A DNA stretch of 64,000 nucleotides, from the NCBI RefSeq assembly GCF_001591465.1, contig NZ_BCUY01000008.1, positions 27,751-91,750 of the forward strand, in the 5' to 3' direction. Of the stretch, positions 7,160-15,371 are shown in pieces. Each line of letters opens with the position of its first letter. Within the stretch, counting starts at the first letter, position 1. This DNA comes from Cytobacillus firmus NBRC 15306 (lineage in GTDB: Bacteria > Bacillota > Bacilli > Bacillales > Cytobacillaceae). A program made the translations under genes and the position numbers. A model generated the notes under the pieces. It worked only from the letters and a program-made list of their open reading frames with translations, had not been told where the DNA came from and ran no database searches.

Positions 7160-9154
7160 TTGCTGAAAAATGAGCGGGGCAATACCCTTATTACTGTTTT
7201 ATTAATGTCTCTTATATTTACCGTTTTGGGAATGAGTATTTTGGCTGCTTCTCTGGGCGGGGCCAAAAGAACAGAAACGAGGGAGAGTGATATCTCCATT
7301 ACATATAATTCTGTAAAGGTAATCGACCAAATGACCTCCGAATTGGCAGGAATTCTGCCGAGCCTTCCTCTTGAAGATTACCGGAGAAAGAACATTGAAG
7401 GAAAACTTTATGTGCGGAGTGATTTTGATATAGACCTGAAGAAAAAGCTGAAAGATGACTTAATCGTGCCTTATAAAACAGAGGATAATATAAGCTGTTT
7501 GAATATCATTGACCTGTCAGGAAGCAGTGCTAGCTTTATAGATTCCTCTGCACCTTGCATGGATGACATATCAAATTATGATACCTTTAATATTGAACTG
7601 GAAAATGATTTCACAAGAGTATTAGACATCATTATAGTTACTAAAAATCCTGTTGAAACAGAAGGTAAAATTACACGGACCCTCAGGAAAAGGATCATCT
7701 TGTCGCCCCTTCCAAGTTTCTTGAAATATGCTGCCGGCTCTTTTTCTGATGAAAATGGCTCCGGTCTAATTTTAAATGGGTCAGCAAACTTCTCCGGGAA
7801 TGTGTATGCTAACCGATTAACAACAAATGAAGATGCTGAATACGAATTAAGAGATGGAAGTAAAGAGAAAACTGTTACGAATATGTCTTCGATAAGTGGG
7901 GATTTATATAGTTCAACAGCGAACCTTCTTCCGCTGCTCGTAAAAGAGAATTTTTATAAAGAACATGTCCCCGAGCTTAAGCATGACAGCCAATTTATCA
8001 ATATTGATTTTGACAGAACGATGAATGAACAGGCCAATGAATTATTATCATCAAATGGGATTCCTGCTGTCAGAGCCGGGAATGAAAGCACGTTTTCAGA
8101 AGAGATAAAATCCGGAATTCTTTCTTCTTTCGCTTTAAATACTCTGATTGAAGAACAAGTAAAAAAGCAATCCGGGCTTCCCGAAATCTTGCAGGAAATA
8201 GGGAATAACAATGAATCATATTTTAAGAGTTACCTTATAAACACACCGGAAGATGCGTCCCTGCTAAATGGTCTTATCCAGGGCGATGTGGTGATTATGG
8301 CAGAGGATACTTCTCTTGAATTGAATGAAAAGCTGATTGTTGATGGTGACCTTTATCTCGTGAATTTTGAAGATTTAACAATATATGAAGATATATTAGT
8401 AACCGGGAGAACTCACCTTGTTAATTTTAACGGCAAGCTTGAGGTGAATGAAAATATTATTTCGGCAAATGATATAGTTATAGAATCCTATGCTCAAAAT
8501 AAGGACGAACTATCCAGTAAAGGCATTAAGGTAAACGGTGATATATTGTCAGGCAAAAACACTGCTATTAATGCGCTTAATACTTCGATTGAAATGACAG
8601 GAACCATAATCTCCAATGGATCCTTTACTATAAATGGTGATGAAACCGGAGAGCCTTCTGAGAATGATCAGGTAATCTTTGATTCTGTTGTGTACGCAGG
8701 CAAACGTGCAAATATATCGAATGTAAATATTTTAGGATCGGAAAACAATACAAAGCAGCTTGTTCTGATGGCAAAAGATGATTTACTGCTCACACGCATA
8801 AATGAATTTGGCAATTTCGATCCTGATAATGAAGCTGGAATGCCATATGTCCCTGAAGATGAAACGATAAAACCTTTAAAAGGATTTTTCTATACAGAAA
8901 AAGATGCAGAATTATATGGAGTAGGTTCGCTGTTTTATATCAATGGAGGCATTTTTGCCAAAGAAAAGCTGATAATTAACGCTATTCGCGGTGAAGTAAA
9001 ATCCATCGAAGAGCTGCCCTCGAGATCATCTCAACTGGATAAGTATTCCCGTTTTATTGTGAACTACGATCAAAATGTACTTCTTCAGCGAATAGATACC
9101 CTTCCAATTGTAAAACATCTTCAAATATTTTCTGATGAACTATTAATAGAATAA
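7160..9154 (+). CDS. PilX-like pilin N-terminus fused to a long repeat-rich extracellular domain
   Basis: 664 residues starting at TTG 7160 with a good AAGAGGTGAT upstream. The leader NERG precedes NTLITVLLMSLIFTVLGMS; position 5 is Thr, not Glu, as in PilX/GspK-type pilins, which lack or tolerate loss of Glu5. About residues 370-560 contain short repeated hydrophobic and Asn/Gly-rich strands (LIVDGDLYLVN, ILVTGRTHLVN, KVNGDILSG), a beta-helix or bactofilin-like pattern. The length is far above a usual pilin (150-200). The order of minor pilins V-W-X suggests the third member caps or primes the pilus with a large surface domain. The terminator at 9155-9184 ends the operon. The domain's ligand is unknown. 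Confidence 0.72.
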   Translation: MLKNERGNTLITVLLMSLIFTVLGMSILAASLGGAKRTETRESDISITYNSVKVIDQMTSELAGILPSLPLEDYRRKNIEGKLYVRSDFDIDLKKKLKDDLIVPYKTEDNISCLNIIDLSGSSASFIDSSAPCMDDISNYDTFNIELENDFTRVLDIIIVTKNPVETEGKITRTLRKRIILSPLPSFLKYAAGSFSDENGSGLILNGSANFSGNVYANRLTTNEDAEYELRDGSKEKTVTNMSSISGDLYSSTANLLPLLVKENFYKEHVPELKHDSQFINIDFDRTMNEQANELLSSNGIPAVRAGNESTFSEEIKSGILSSFALNTLIEEQVKKQSGLPEILQEIGNNNESYFKSYLINTPEDASLLNGLIQGDVVIMAEDTSLELNEKLIVDGDLYLVNFEDLTIYEDILVTGRTHLVNFNGKLEVNENIISANDIVIESYAQNKDELSSKGIKVNGDILSGKNTAINALNTSIEMTGTIISNGSFTINGDETGEPSENDQVIFDSVVYAGKRANISNVNILGSENNTKQLVLMAKDDLLLTRINEFGNFDPDNEAGMPYVPEDETIKPLKGFFYTEKDAELYGVGSLFYINGGIFAKEKLIINAIRGEVKSIEELPSRSSQLDKYSRFIVNYDQNVLLQRIDTLPIVKHLQIFSDELLIE

Positions 9155-9184
9155 GAAAAAGGTGCTGACATGAGCACCTTTTTC
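9155..9184. terminator. bidirectional intrinsic terminator
   Basis: Stem GAAAAAGGTGCT / AGCACCTTTTTC with a 6-nt loop between two convergent genes (the pilin ends at 9154, the VWA gene ends at 9187). A-rich and T-rich flanks make it work on both strands. Confidence 0.85.
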
Positions 9185-9186
9185 TT

Positions 9187-12054
9187 TTACCATTTACCTT
9201 CCCCAGCAGGACCATCATCAGTTTGTTCATCCTCATTCACTACTTCAAATAGAGCCGAGGCTTTCGGCTGCTTTCCGTCTTTTTGCTTTTCAGCAGCTGC
9301 AGTTACCTTGGAGTATCCTATTTCCACACCCTCAATGTACCACTCAGTCCCCCTCTTGATTGCACGGACTTTATCAGGCATCTCAGAGAGTACTTCAACA
9401 ATTTCCTGATCGGTGGCATTAAAAGGATTGAAGATCAGTAATTCTTTTAATGCGAGCCTGTCTCCCCTGGCAATTTTATATACAGCTTTATTAAACTTTA
9501 TTTCATCTAAAGCAATGTATGGATCGGTTACGATCACTTTAATTTTCTTTTCAATATTGGAGCCGTCCTTTGTTCTGACAATTAAATACGTTTCGCCCGC
9601 AGATTTTCCAAAAATTGAATAAACATCGGTTAAAGCAGCAATAGATGTATCTTCAATGAACACCTCGAGTTCTTTATTGGATGCATCAGCTGGTGAAATT
9701 TCCACGTTAAAGGATATTGACTTTTCGACATCCAATTCAATTGGATCTGGAGCTACTGATATGCTTTCAATTCTTTTAATAATGGTAATTGTCTTTGAGA
9801 TTTCATTTCCAAACGCGAATCCACCGGTGGCTTTAACCTTAATTATATAAGTTCCTGGAGCATCTAAAAGCACACTGTCCTTAGCGGCAAAAGGCTTCCA
9901 GTCTTCATTGACCCCGTCTTTCTCAACTTTGTAGTAATAATTTATATCTTTACCTGCAACCAGTTTAGTTAGATTGAAAGTAATGGGCTCGTAAACAACA
10001 TCCCTATCAGACAGGATCTTCCCTGTAACCTGGCCTTTCATCTCAAAATCCGGTTCAAAATAAAGCATTGCGATACTATCATCGCTGTATTCAATTTTGA
10101 GGCCTGATGCCTGAGTTTCTGTAAGAAAATACAAATTCTTTACAGGCTTATTCTTCAGACCATAATTATTCGGAAACTCCGTCTGCGTCAGTTTTTTACC
10201 GTTATTATTTAAATCAATTTTTGAAATGATGCCTGACGCATCTCCATCATAAGCAATGTTATTAAAGCTATATAATCTCACCTTTGCATCAAGTACTTGG
10301 CTGGAAGCAGCTATGCTGGTTGATTGTGGCTTGTCCGGGAATCTGCTGTCAGTGTAAAACACTTGTGCACGCGGCATTGTTAATCCATAAAAAGCTCTAT
10401 CTGCTTTTAATGCTATTTTTGCAGAAAGATGATCCGGTGTGAAAGCACCATTTTTATAGCTGGTTTGCTGATTTGCCAGAATAAGTACTGCATGCCTTTG
10501 TCCATTAATCATCTCTTCTTTCACAGAAGGATCTGCAATGAGTATTCCCTCAGGAAGCGGCTGTTTAATCACTACATCCCTAAGGCTTCCTTCCACTCTG
10601 CTATCAGGAATGCCTATTGGCTCCAAATTATACTTTATATTAAAATGATTAGATTTTGTATTTGAATTCATTTCTTTGACTAAGTCACGTAAATCATTTT
10701 GCACTTTTTCCAGAAGCATGGTTCCTTTAAATGATGCAGGGGCATCATCTTTCACTTCAATCTGCAGTTCAGGATGGACCAATACTTGTTCTTTATTGTT
10801 CAAATCCTTGTATTTTAACTTAATATTATCTTTAAAAAGATACTTTCCCTCTTCTGCAAAATTTAGTGGAATACTGAAATCCAGTTCGCTTATTGTTTCT
10901 TTCCCAATATCATATTTGAAATTGATCTGTTTAGTTATTATGTTATCTTCAGTTTGGATGGCATTTGATCCTTCTGCCAGAGAAACCTTTCCATTAAAGG
11001 GATTTAAGTCAATTTGAATCTCAGCAGTGATTGACGGCTTCAGCACACTGCTTGAAATTCGTTCAAGTATATCCCCAATATTTCCTGTTCCTGCCTGAAT
11101 GGCTGTTTCTCCAGTATAGTTGGACATCTCATTTAGAAAATTCATATCGATATCTTTATCAGTCCCAAACCCTATAGAAAATAGTTTTATATTATTTGTG
11201 ACCAGCTTTTTCACTTCTTCTAATATAGAACTGCGAATGGAGATTTGAGTAGGTAAATAATCTTTGCTATTGTTTTTTACTGAATAGGTACGATTGTTGT
11301 TATCCTTAAAATATTCATCTGCCACAAAATAAGAATTGCCGTACCAATCCCGCGCTGTTAGGAGCTCTTCAATATATGTAACATTCTCAGTAACCGATTT
11401 GTATATATATCGGCAATTCAATCCCCACCAGCTGCACTCTTCATCTACAACCTTATTAAAAGTTCTTTTTTTCACACTCTCAGAAAAGGTAGGGACACCG
11501 TCCGTTAAAAAAATAATATTATTATTCGTATTCCCGCCATTTAATAGCTCTTCCGCCTTTTTTATCGGGTCCTTATAATTTGTTCCATTGATTGCTGACA
11601 GCGTTCTGACTTTTTCTTTTATCATTCCAAGATCATTTAGTGCATTTCCCGTCGGATAAAAGAATCCCTCTTGCTCGCTGATTTTTTTATTGAAGGGGAT
11701 TAAATAGTATCTGTCTTTGGAATTTGCAGTTTCTAAAAAATGGTCAAGAGCATTTTTCATTGCGACTTTAGCGCTGTCAAGTTTACCGGCATCATTCATA
11801 GAACCGGAAATATCCATAATAAAGACAACATCCATTGGTTCTCTAATACTATCAGATGCAGTTCCGCTCTGCTTTACTCTGAAATCCAGATTTGCTGCTG
11901 CTGGCTTGCCGGCTGGTTTAACGATTATATTCTGGGAAGGCTGAACAGTGAAGTTTAATTTGGCATCATTTAATCCAGATGCCATTGAAGATTGAACAGA
12001 TAGGGAGCATATAATAAGAGCGGTTAATAAACTCAGCAGTATTTTTTTTGCCAT
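9187..12054 (-). CDS. secreted VWA-domain protein with Ig-like (Big) domain, putative adhesin
   Basis: 955 residues. An N-terminal signal peptide (AKKILLSLLTALIICSLSV, cleavage near SMASG) indicates export. A von Willebrand factor A domain (about 55-310) has an intact MIDAS: DISGS, the Thr in GTNYKDP and LTDG, so it should bind a divalent metal and a ligand. A large middle region follows, and about residues 765-850 match a bacterial Ig-like (Big-2 type) repeat (ISVAPDPIELDVEKS). No LPXTG or TM anchor is seen. It faces the minor-pilin operon, and pilus-tip adhesins of other bacteria (PilY1, RrgA) also carry VWA domains, so a pilus-associated adhesin is a reasonable inference. Good SD GGAGGG before the ATG at 12054. 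Confidence 0.85.
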   Translation of the reverse strand: MAKKILLSLLTALIICSLSVQSSMASGLNDAKLNFTVQPSQNIIVKPAGKPAAANLDFRVKQSGTASDSIREPMDVVFIMDISGSMNDAGKLDSAKVAMKNALDHFLETANSKDRYYLIPFNKKISEQEGFFYPTGNALNDLGMIKEKVRTLSAINGTNYKDPIKKAEELLNGGNTNNNIIFLTDGVPTFSESVKKRTFNKVVDEECSWWGLNCRYIYKSVTENVTYIEELLTARDWYGNSYFVADEYFKDNNNRTYSVKNNSKDYLPTQISIRSSILEEVKKLVTNNIKLFSIGFGTDKDIDMNFLNEMSNYTGETAIQAGTGNIGDILERISSSVLKPSITAEIQIDLNPFNGKVSLAEGSNAIQTEDNIITKQINFKYDIGKETISELDFSIPLNFAEEGKYLFKDNIKLKYKDLNNKEQVLVHPELQIEVKDDAPASFKGTMLLEKVQNDLRDLVKEMNSNTKSNHFNIKYNLEPIGIPDSRVEGSLRDVVIKQPLPEGILIADPSVKEEMINGQRHAVLILANQQTSYKNGAFTPDHLSAKIALKADRAFYGLTMPRAQVFYTDSRFPDKPQSTSIAASSQVLDAKVRLYSFNNIAYDGDASGIISKIDLNNNGKKLTQTEFPNNYGLKNKPVKNLYFLTETQASGLKIEYSDDSIAMLYFEPDFEMKGQVTGKILSDRDVVYEPITFNLTKLVAGKDINYYYKVEKDGVNEDWKPFAAKDSVLLDAPGTYIIKVKATGGFAFGNEISKTITIIKRIESISVAPDPIELDVEKSISFNVEISPADASNKELEVFIEDTSIAALTDVYSIFGKSAGETYLIVRTKDGSNIEKKIKVIVTDPYIALDEIKFNKAVYKIARGDRLALKELLIFNPFNATDQEIVEVLSEMPDKVRAIKRGTEWYIEGVEIGYSKVTAAAEKQKDGKQPKASALFEVVNEDEQTDDGPAGEGKW

Positions 12055-12095
12055 ATAGTAAAATCCCTCCTTTACCAGTATTATGCATTACTCTC

Positions 12096-12101
12096 ATTAT
12101 A
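12096..12101 (-). promoter_or_regulatory. putative -10 (TATAAT) for the VWA gene
   Basis: TATAAT on the minus strand, 41 nt before the VWA start; the -35 region (ATATTG/TATTGT) is poor. Confidence 0.4.
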
Positions 12102-12160
12102 CCAATTTACCTATAAAAACAATATATTTAATAGGTCCAAAGATTTGTTTTTTCATAAAA

Positions 12161-12189
12161 AAAATCCTTTTGACAGGCAAAAGGATTTT
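12161..12189 (-). terminator. terminator of the GGDEF gene
   Basis: 11-bp stem AAAATCCTTTT / AAAAGGATTTT followed on the minus strand by eight T. It overlaps the stop codon of the GGDEF gene. Confidence 0.85.
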
Positions 12190-13837
12190 ACTTCACATAT
12201 TCCGCAACCCTATTTCTCCCAGCACGCTTAGCTCCAACATATAATGCTCTGTCAGCATGGCGTATAAGGGCAAGTGAATCATCGGCATCTTCGGGTGCAG
12301 CAGCTACCCCAATAGAAGCGGTAATATATACTTTTGTGCTGCTGCTGCTTCCATCGATGTTCTGTTTGAGTATAAATGGACGATTGGCAATGGTCTGCCT
12401 GATAAGCTCGGCCCAGCTTATTGCATCTTCCTTGCTGGTATCAGGCATTAAGACAATAAATTCCTCGCCGCCATATCGGGCAGCAATTCCAGCCGCATCA
12501 ATTAAATTTGTCAGCCGATCCGCCAGTTCGCAGAGGATTTCATTTCCGCTCTGATGCCCATAAGTATCGTTCACTTTCTTAAAATGATCGATATCGAGTA
12601 TGATGAGTGAGAGGAGATCCCTTGAACCATTTTGCAATCTGCTGAATTCTTCATTTAATTTCGCCTCTATATAGCGGTAATTGTATAGTTTGGTTAACGC
12701 ACAGCGCTCGCTTTTGGCTTTTGTTTCTTCATAGTGCCTGGCATTCTCAATGGCTATTGCAAAATGCGAACACAAAATATCGACAATCATGAGCTGTGAC
12801 TTTTCATATGCCCTCTTTTTTGTGGAGGATAGCAGCAGAATCCCCAATACTTCATTACTTCGGACTATCGGAACACAAATGATGCTCTCAGCATCTTCAG
12901 GCAAAAATTCCTTAGCAATGCTTTTCCATTTCTTTTTCGAATGAAAAAGGGCAGATTTTCTGGTGTCCAAAACCAATCCGCTGATTCCCTCATTTTTTTT
13001 GGTAGGCATAAGATCATTCGGCTTAATTAGTTCATGCTCTTTCCTGTAAATAGAGTGAAGTTCATCATTGTCTTTAATATCAAGGATATAGGCATAATCA
13101 ACAGGAATCATTTCGCTCAATTTCAAAATGAAAAGCTCCATAACCACATTAACATCAAGGCGCTCGGCCATTTGATGACTTATTTCTGAAGCTTTTTGAA
13201 GGTAATCAATCACCTTTTCACTTGAGTAATAAAGATGAAGTATGATTGAAAGACTTACAAATGGCACACCTACAAACAGGAGTGCAAGAATTCCCACTTC
13301 AGAATAAAGAATGTAAAGGATAAGGCCAATCGGGAATGTTATGAGTGAAGTGACTGTTTCCCATATAAGGTCTTTTTCCAGAAAGGATATTTTCCTGCCG
13401 TACAATGCAGCCTGAATTACGCTGATTAATATCTGATTTAGTGTAAAGTGAATTACCGGGTAGGCGGCCGCAACCCAGAAATACTGGGGATTGGCTATTA
13501 GATCTATGCCTGTTTTGCCTCCCATTGCAAAGTAAGCCAGCCCGCTCAATAAAGAGACCGTAAAGAACAAAAGTGAGTTAAGCGGCAGACGAAACAGCTG
13601 ATCTTTTTGTATTTTAAGTCTTAAAAGAAGTACCAGGACACCCATCTGGACCATGATCATTTCAGCAAGAAGACCAAAGGTTAAGAAGACTGCCATGGAA
13701 ACCCATTGAATCAAGAAGATTGGTGTATTATTGACAACCATCGGCATGGAAGAAACGAGAAACATTAAAATAAAAAAGGCAAATAAACTGATTCCCTGTC
13801 CTGAAAGATCGGGAGGGTAAAAATGATAGGTTAGCAT
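12188..13837 (-). CDS. membrane GAF-GGDEF diguanylate cyclase
   Basis: Predicted to make cyclic di-GMP. Several TM helices fill about residues 15-205, a GAF-like sensor domain about 225-375, and a GGDEF domain about 385-545 with active site GGEEF and the substrate-binding DIDHFKKVND motif. The RxxD inhibitory I-site is absent (the corresponding residues read DAAG), so no product inhibition is expected. The frame is open 22 codons upstream of this ATG and encodes what looks like an extra TM helix (AKKIIWLLWILLFPAGS). The strong GGAGGGG there is placed for a start at 13903, but that codon is ATA. The annotated ATG at 13837 has only a weak SD. Monocistronic; c-di-GMP commonly controls pili, so a link to the island at 1-12054 is possible. 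Confidence 0.9.
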   Translation of the reverse strand: MLTYHFYPPDLSGQGISLFAFFILMFLVSSMPMVVNNTPIFLIQWVSMAVFLTFGLLAEMIMVQMGVLVLLLRLKIQKDQLFRLPLNSLLFFTVSLLSGLAYFAMGGKTGIDLIANPQYFWVAAAYPVIHFTLNQILISVIQAALYGRKISFLEKDLIWETVTSLITFPIGLILYILYSEVGILALLFVGVPFVSLSIILHLYYSSEKVIDYLQKASEISHQMAERLDVNVVMELFILKLSEMIPVDYAYILDIKDNDELHSIYRKEHELIKPNDLMPTKKNEGISGLVLDTRKSALFHSKKKWKSIAKEFLPEDAESIICVPIVRSNEVLGILLLSSTKKRAYEKSQLMIVDILCSHFAIAIENARHYEETKAKSERCALTKLYNYRYIEAKLNEEFSRLQNGSRDLLSLIILDIDHFKKVNDTYGHQSGNEILCELADRLTNLIDAAGIAARYGGEEFIVLMPDTSKEDAISWAELIRQTIANRPFILKQNIDGSSSSTKVYITASIGVAAAPEDADDSLALIRHADRALYVGAKRAGRNRVAEYVK

Positions 13838-13987
13838 GGAACCTGCGGGAAATAACAGTATCCATAATAACCATATTATTTTTTTGGCTCGTGAACTAAC
13901 TATCTTTTTTCCCCTCCTCCAATTTATTCAGGAAAATAGTCGGATAATAAAAACATTTTATCAAATTTTCTAACTTTTGTCATATTT

Positions 13988-15301
13988 TCATTGATTGTTT
14001 TCCAAAAGGTTCAAAAGAGCAGGCTTCACTTCTGAGAGGAAGTAAAGGGATCCGGTTATGACAAGGACGCTGTTCTTTCCTGATTCGCACAGTTCAGTCT
14101 CCAATACCTCTTTCCAATCTGTAAGAAATTGTTTCCTGCTGTTTTTGCTGAGATTATATAAATCTTCAGCTGATGCTGCTCTCGGAAAGTTAAATTCTGT
14201 AAAGGTTATGCTGTCTGCAGCAGAATCAAGCTTGCTGATCATTTTATCAAGCTTTTTATCAGCCAGCGCAGCAAATACAATCTTTTTGCTTCGATCCCCA
14301 AAACGCTTTTCCAGCTCAGCTGTTAGGGCATCTATCCCTTCTTCATTATGCGCCCCATCTATTACCACAAGCGGGTCATGAGATACAATTTCAAATCTGC
14401 CGGGCCAGAATGCTGTTTTCAATCCGGCTCTTATGTGTTTTTCCTCTATAAAGAAAGAATAAAACTTATTTAATAACTCTGCTGCCATTACAGCCAGGGA
14501 AGCATTTTCAGTCTGGTGTTTCCCGCTCATTCCTGTCTCAAGATCACGGAAATCCTGAAAGACTGTCTGAAGGGAGAAAAACTCACCCTGAACCAGGGAT
14601 TTATGATCCGAAATAGTAAATTCATTCCCCAGCTGATAAACCGGAGACTTTAAGCCTAATGCTTTATCTTGTATAACAGCGAGTGCTTCTTCCTGTTTAA
14701 CAGCTGTAATAACACTAATTCCAGGTTTAATTATTCCCGCTTTTTCAAAAGCGATTTTCTCATATGTATCCCCAAGTATGGCTGTATGATCGAGCCCGAT
14801 GCTTGTAATGATTGATAACACGGGATAGATGATGTTAGTGGAGTCATATCTGCCGCCAAGCCCCACTTCAAACAACACAAGATCCACCGGTCTTACATGG
14901 CCAAAATATTGAAAAGCCATGGCGGTAATGATTTCAAACTCGGTTGGGCCGCCAAGTTCCGTCTGTTCCAATTCAACAGCCAGCGGATATATATCATTGG
15001 CAAGCTGAACGAGATCTTCATCCCCAATTGGAGTTCCGTTTAGAGAAATGCGTTCATTGAAATTCTCAAAATATGGCGATGTAAAGGTCCCGACGGAATA
15101 ACCCGCCTCTTGAAGAATGGATCTTAAAAACGTAACTGTTGAGCCTTTTCCATTCGTTCCGCCAATATGAACAGACTTAATTCTTCTTTCGGGATGCCCG
15201 AGTTTTCCCATCATCCATTCCATTCTCTGCAGCCCCGGCTTCATCCCGAGTCTTAGCCTTGAATGAATCCATTCCAGTGCGTCCTCATAAGCAGAAAACA
15301 T
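13988..15301 (-). CDS. folC: bifunctional folylpolyglutamate / dihydrofolate synthase
   Basis: Adds glutamate to folates (and to dihydropteroate), retaining folate cofactors in the cell. 437 residues, the usual length. The Mur-ligase-like P-loop GGTNGKGST is at about residues 47-55; SIGLDHTAILGDT and DGAHNEEG mark the central and C-terminal ligase domains. It lies 70 nt downstream of valS on the same strand, the order seen in B. subtilis, and is probably cotranscribed with it. In B. subtilis comC and the maf/radC/mre genes follow; here the GGDEF gene and the pilus island intervene. Confidence 0.96.
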   Translation of the reverse strand: MFSAYEDALEWIHSRLRLGMKPGLQRMEWMMGKLGHPERRIKSVHIGGTNGKGSTVTFLRSILQEAGYSVGTFTSPYFENFNERISLNGTPIGDEDLVQLANDIYPLAVELEQTELGGPTEFEIITAMAFQYFGHVRPVDLVLFEVGLGGRYDSTNIIYPVLSIITSIGLDHTAILGDTYEKIAFEKAGIIKPGISVITAVKQEEALAVIQDKALGLKSPVYQLGNEFTISDHKSLVQGEFFSLQTVFQDFRDLETGMSGKHQTENASLAVMAAELLNKFYSFFIEEKHIRAGLKTAFWPGRFEIVSHDPLVVIDGAHNEEGIDALTAELEKRFGDRSKKIVFAALADKKLDKMISKLDSAADSITFTEFNFPRAASAEDLYNLSKNSRKQFLTDWKEVLETELCESGKNSVLVITGSLYFLSEVKPALLNLLENNQ

Positions 15302-15371
15302 ATATATGCACCTCCGTTATACAGGAAGGAAGACGAATCCTTGATATGGACCCGCCTTCCGCAACTATTTA

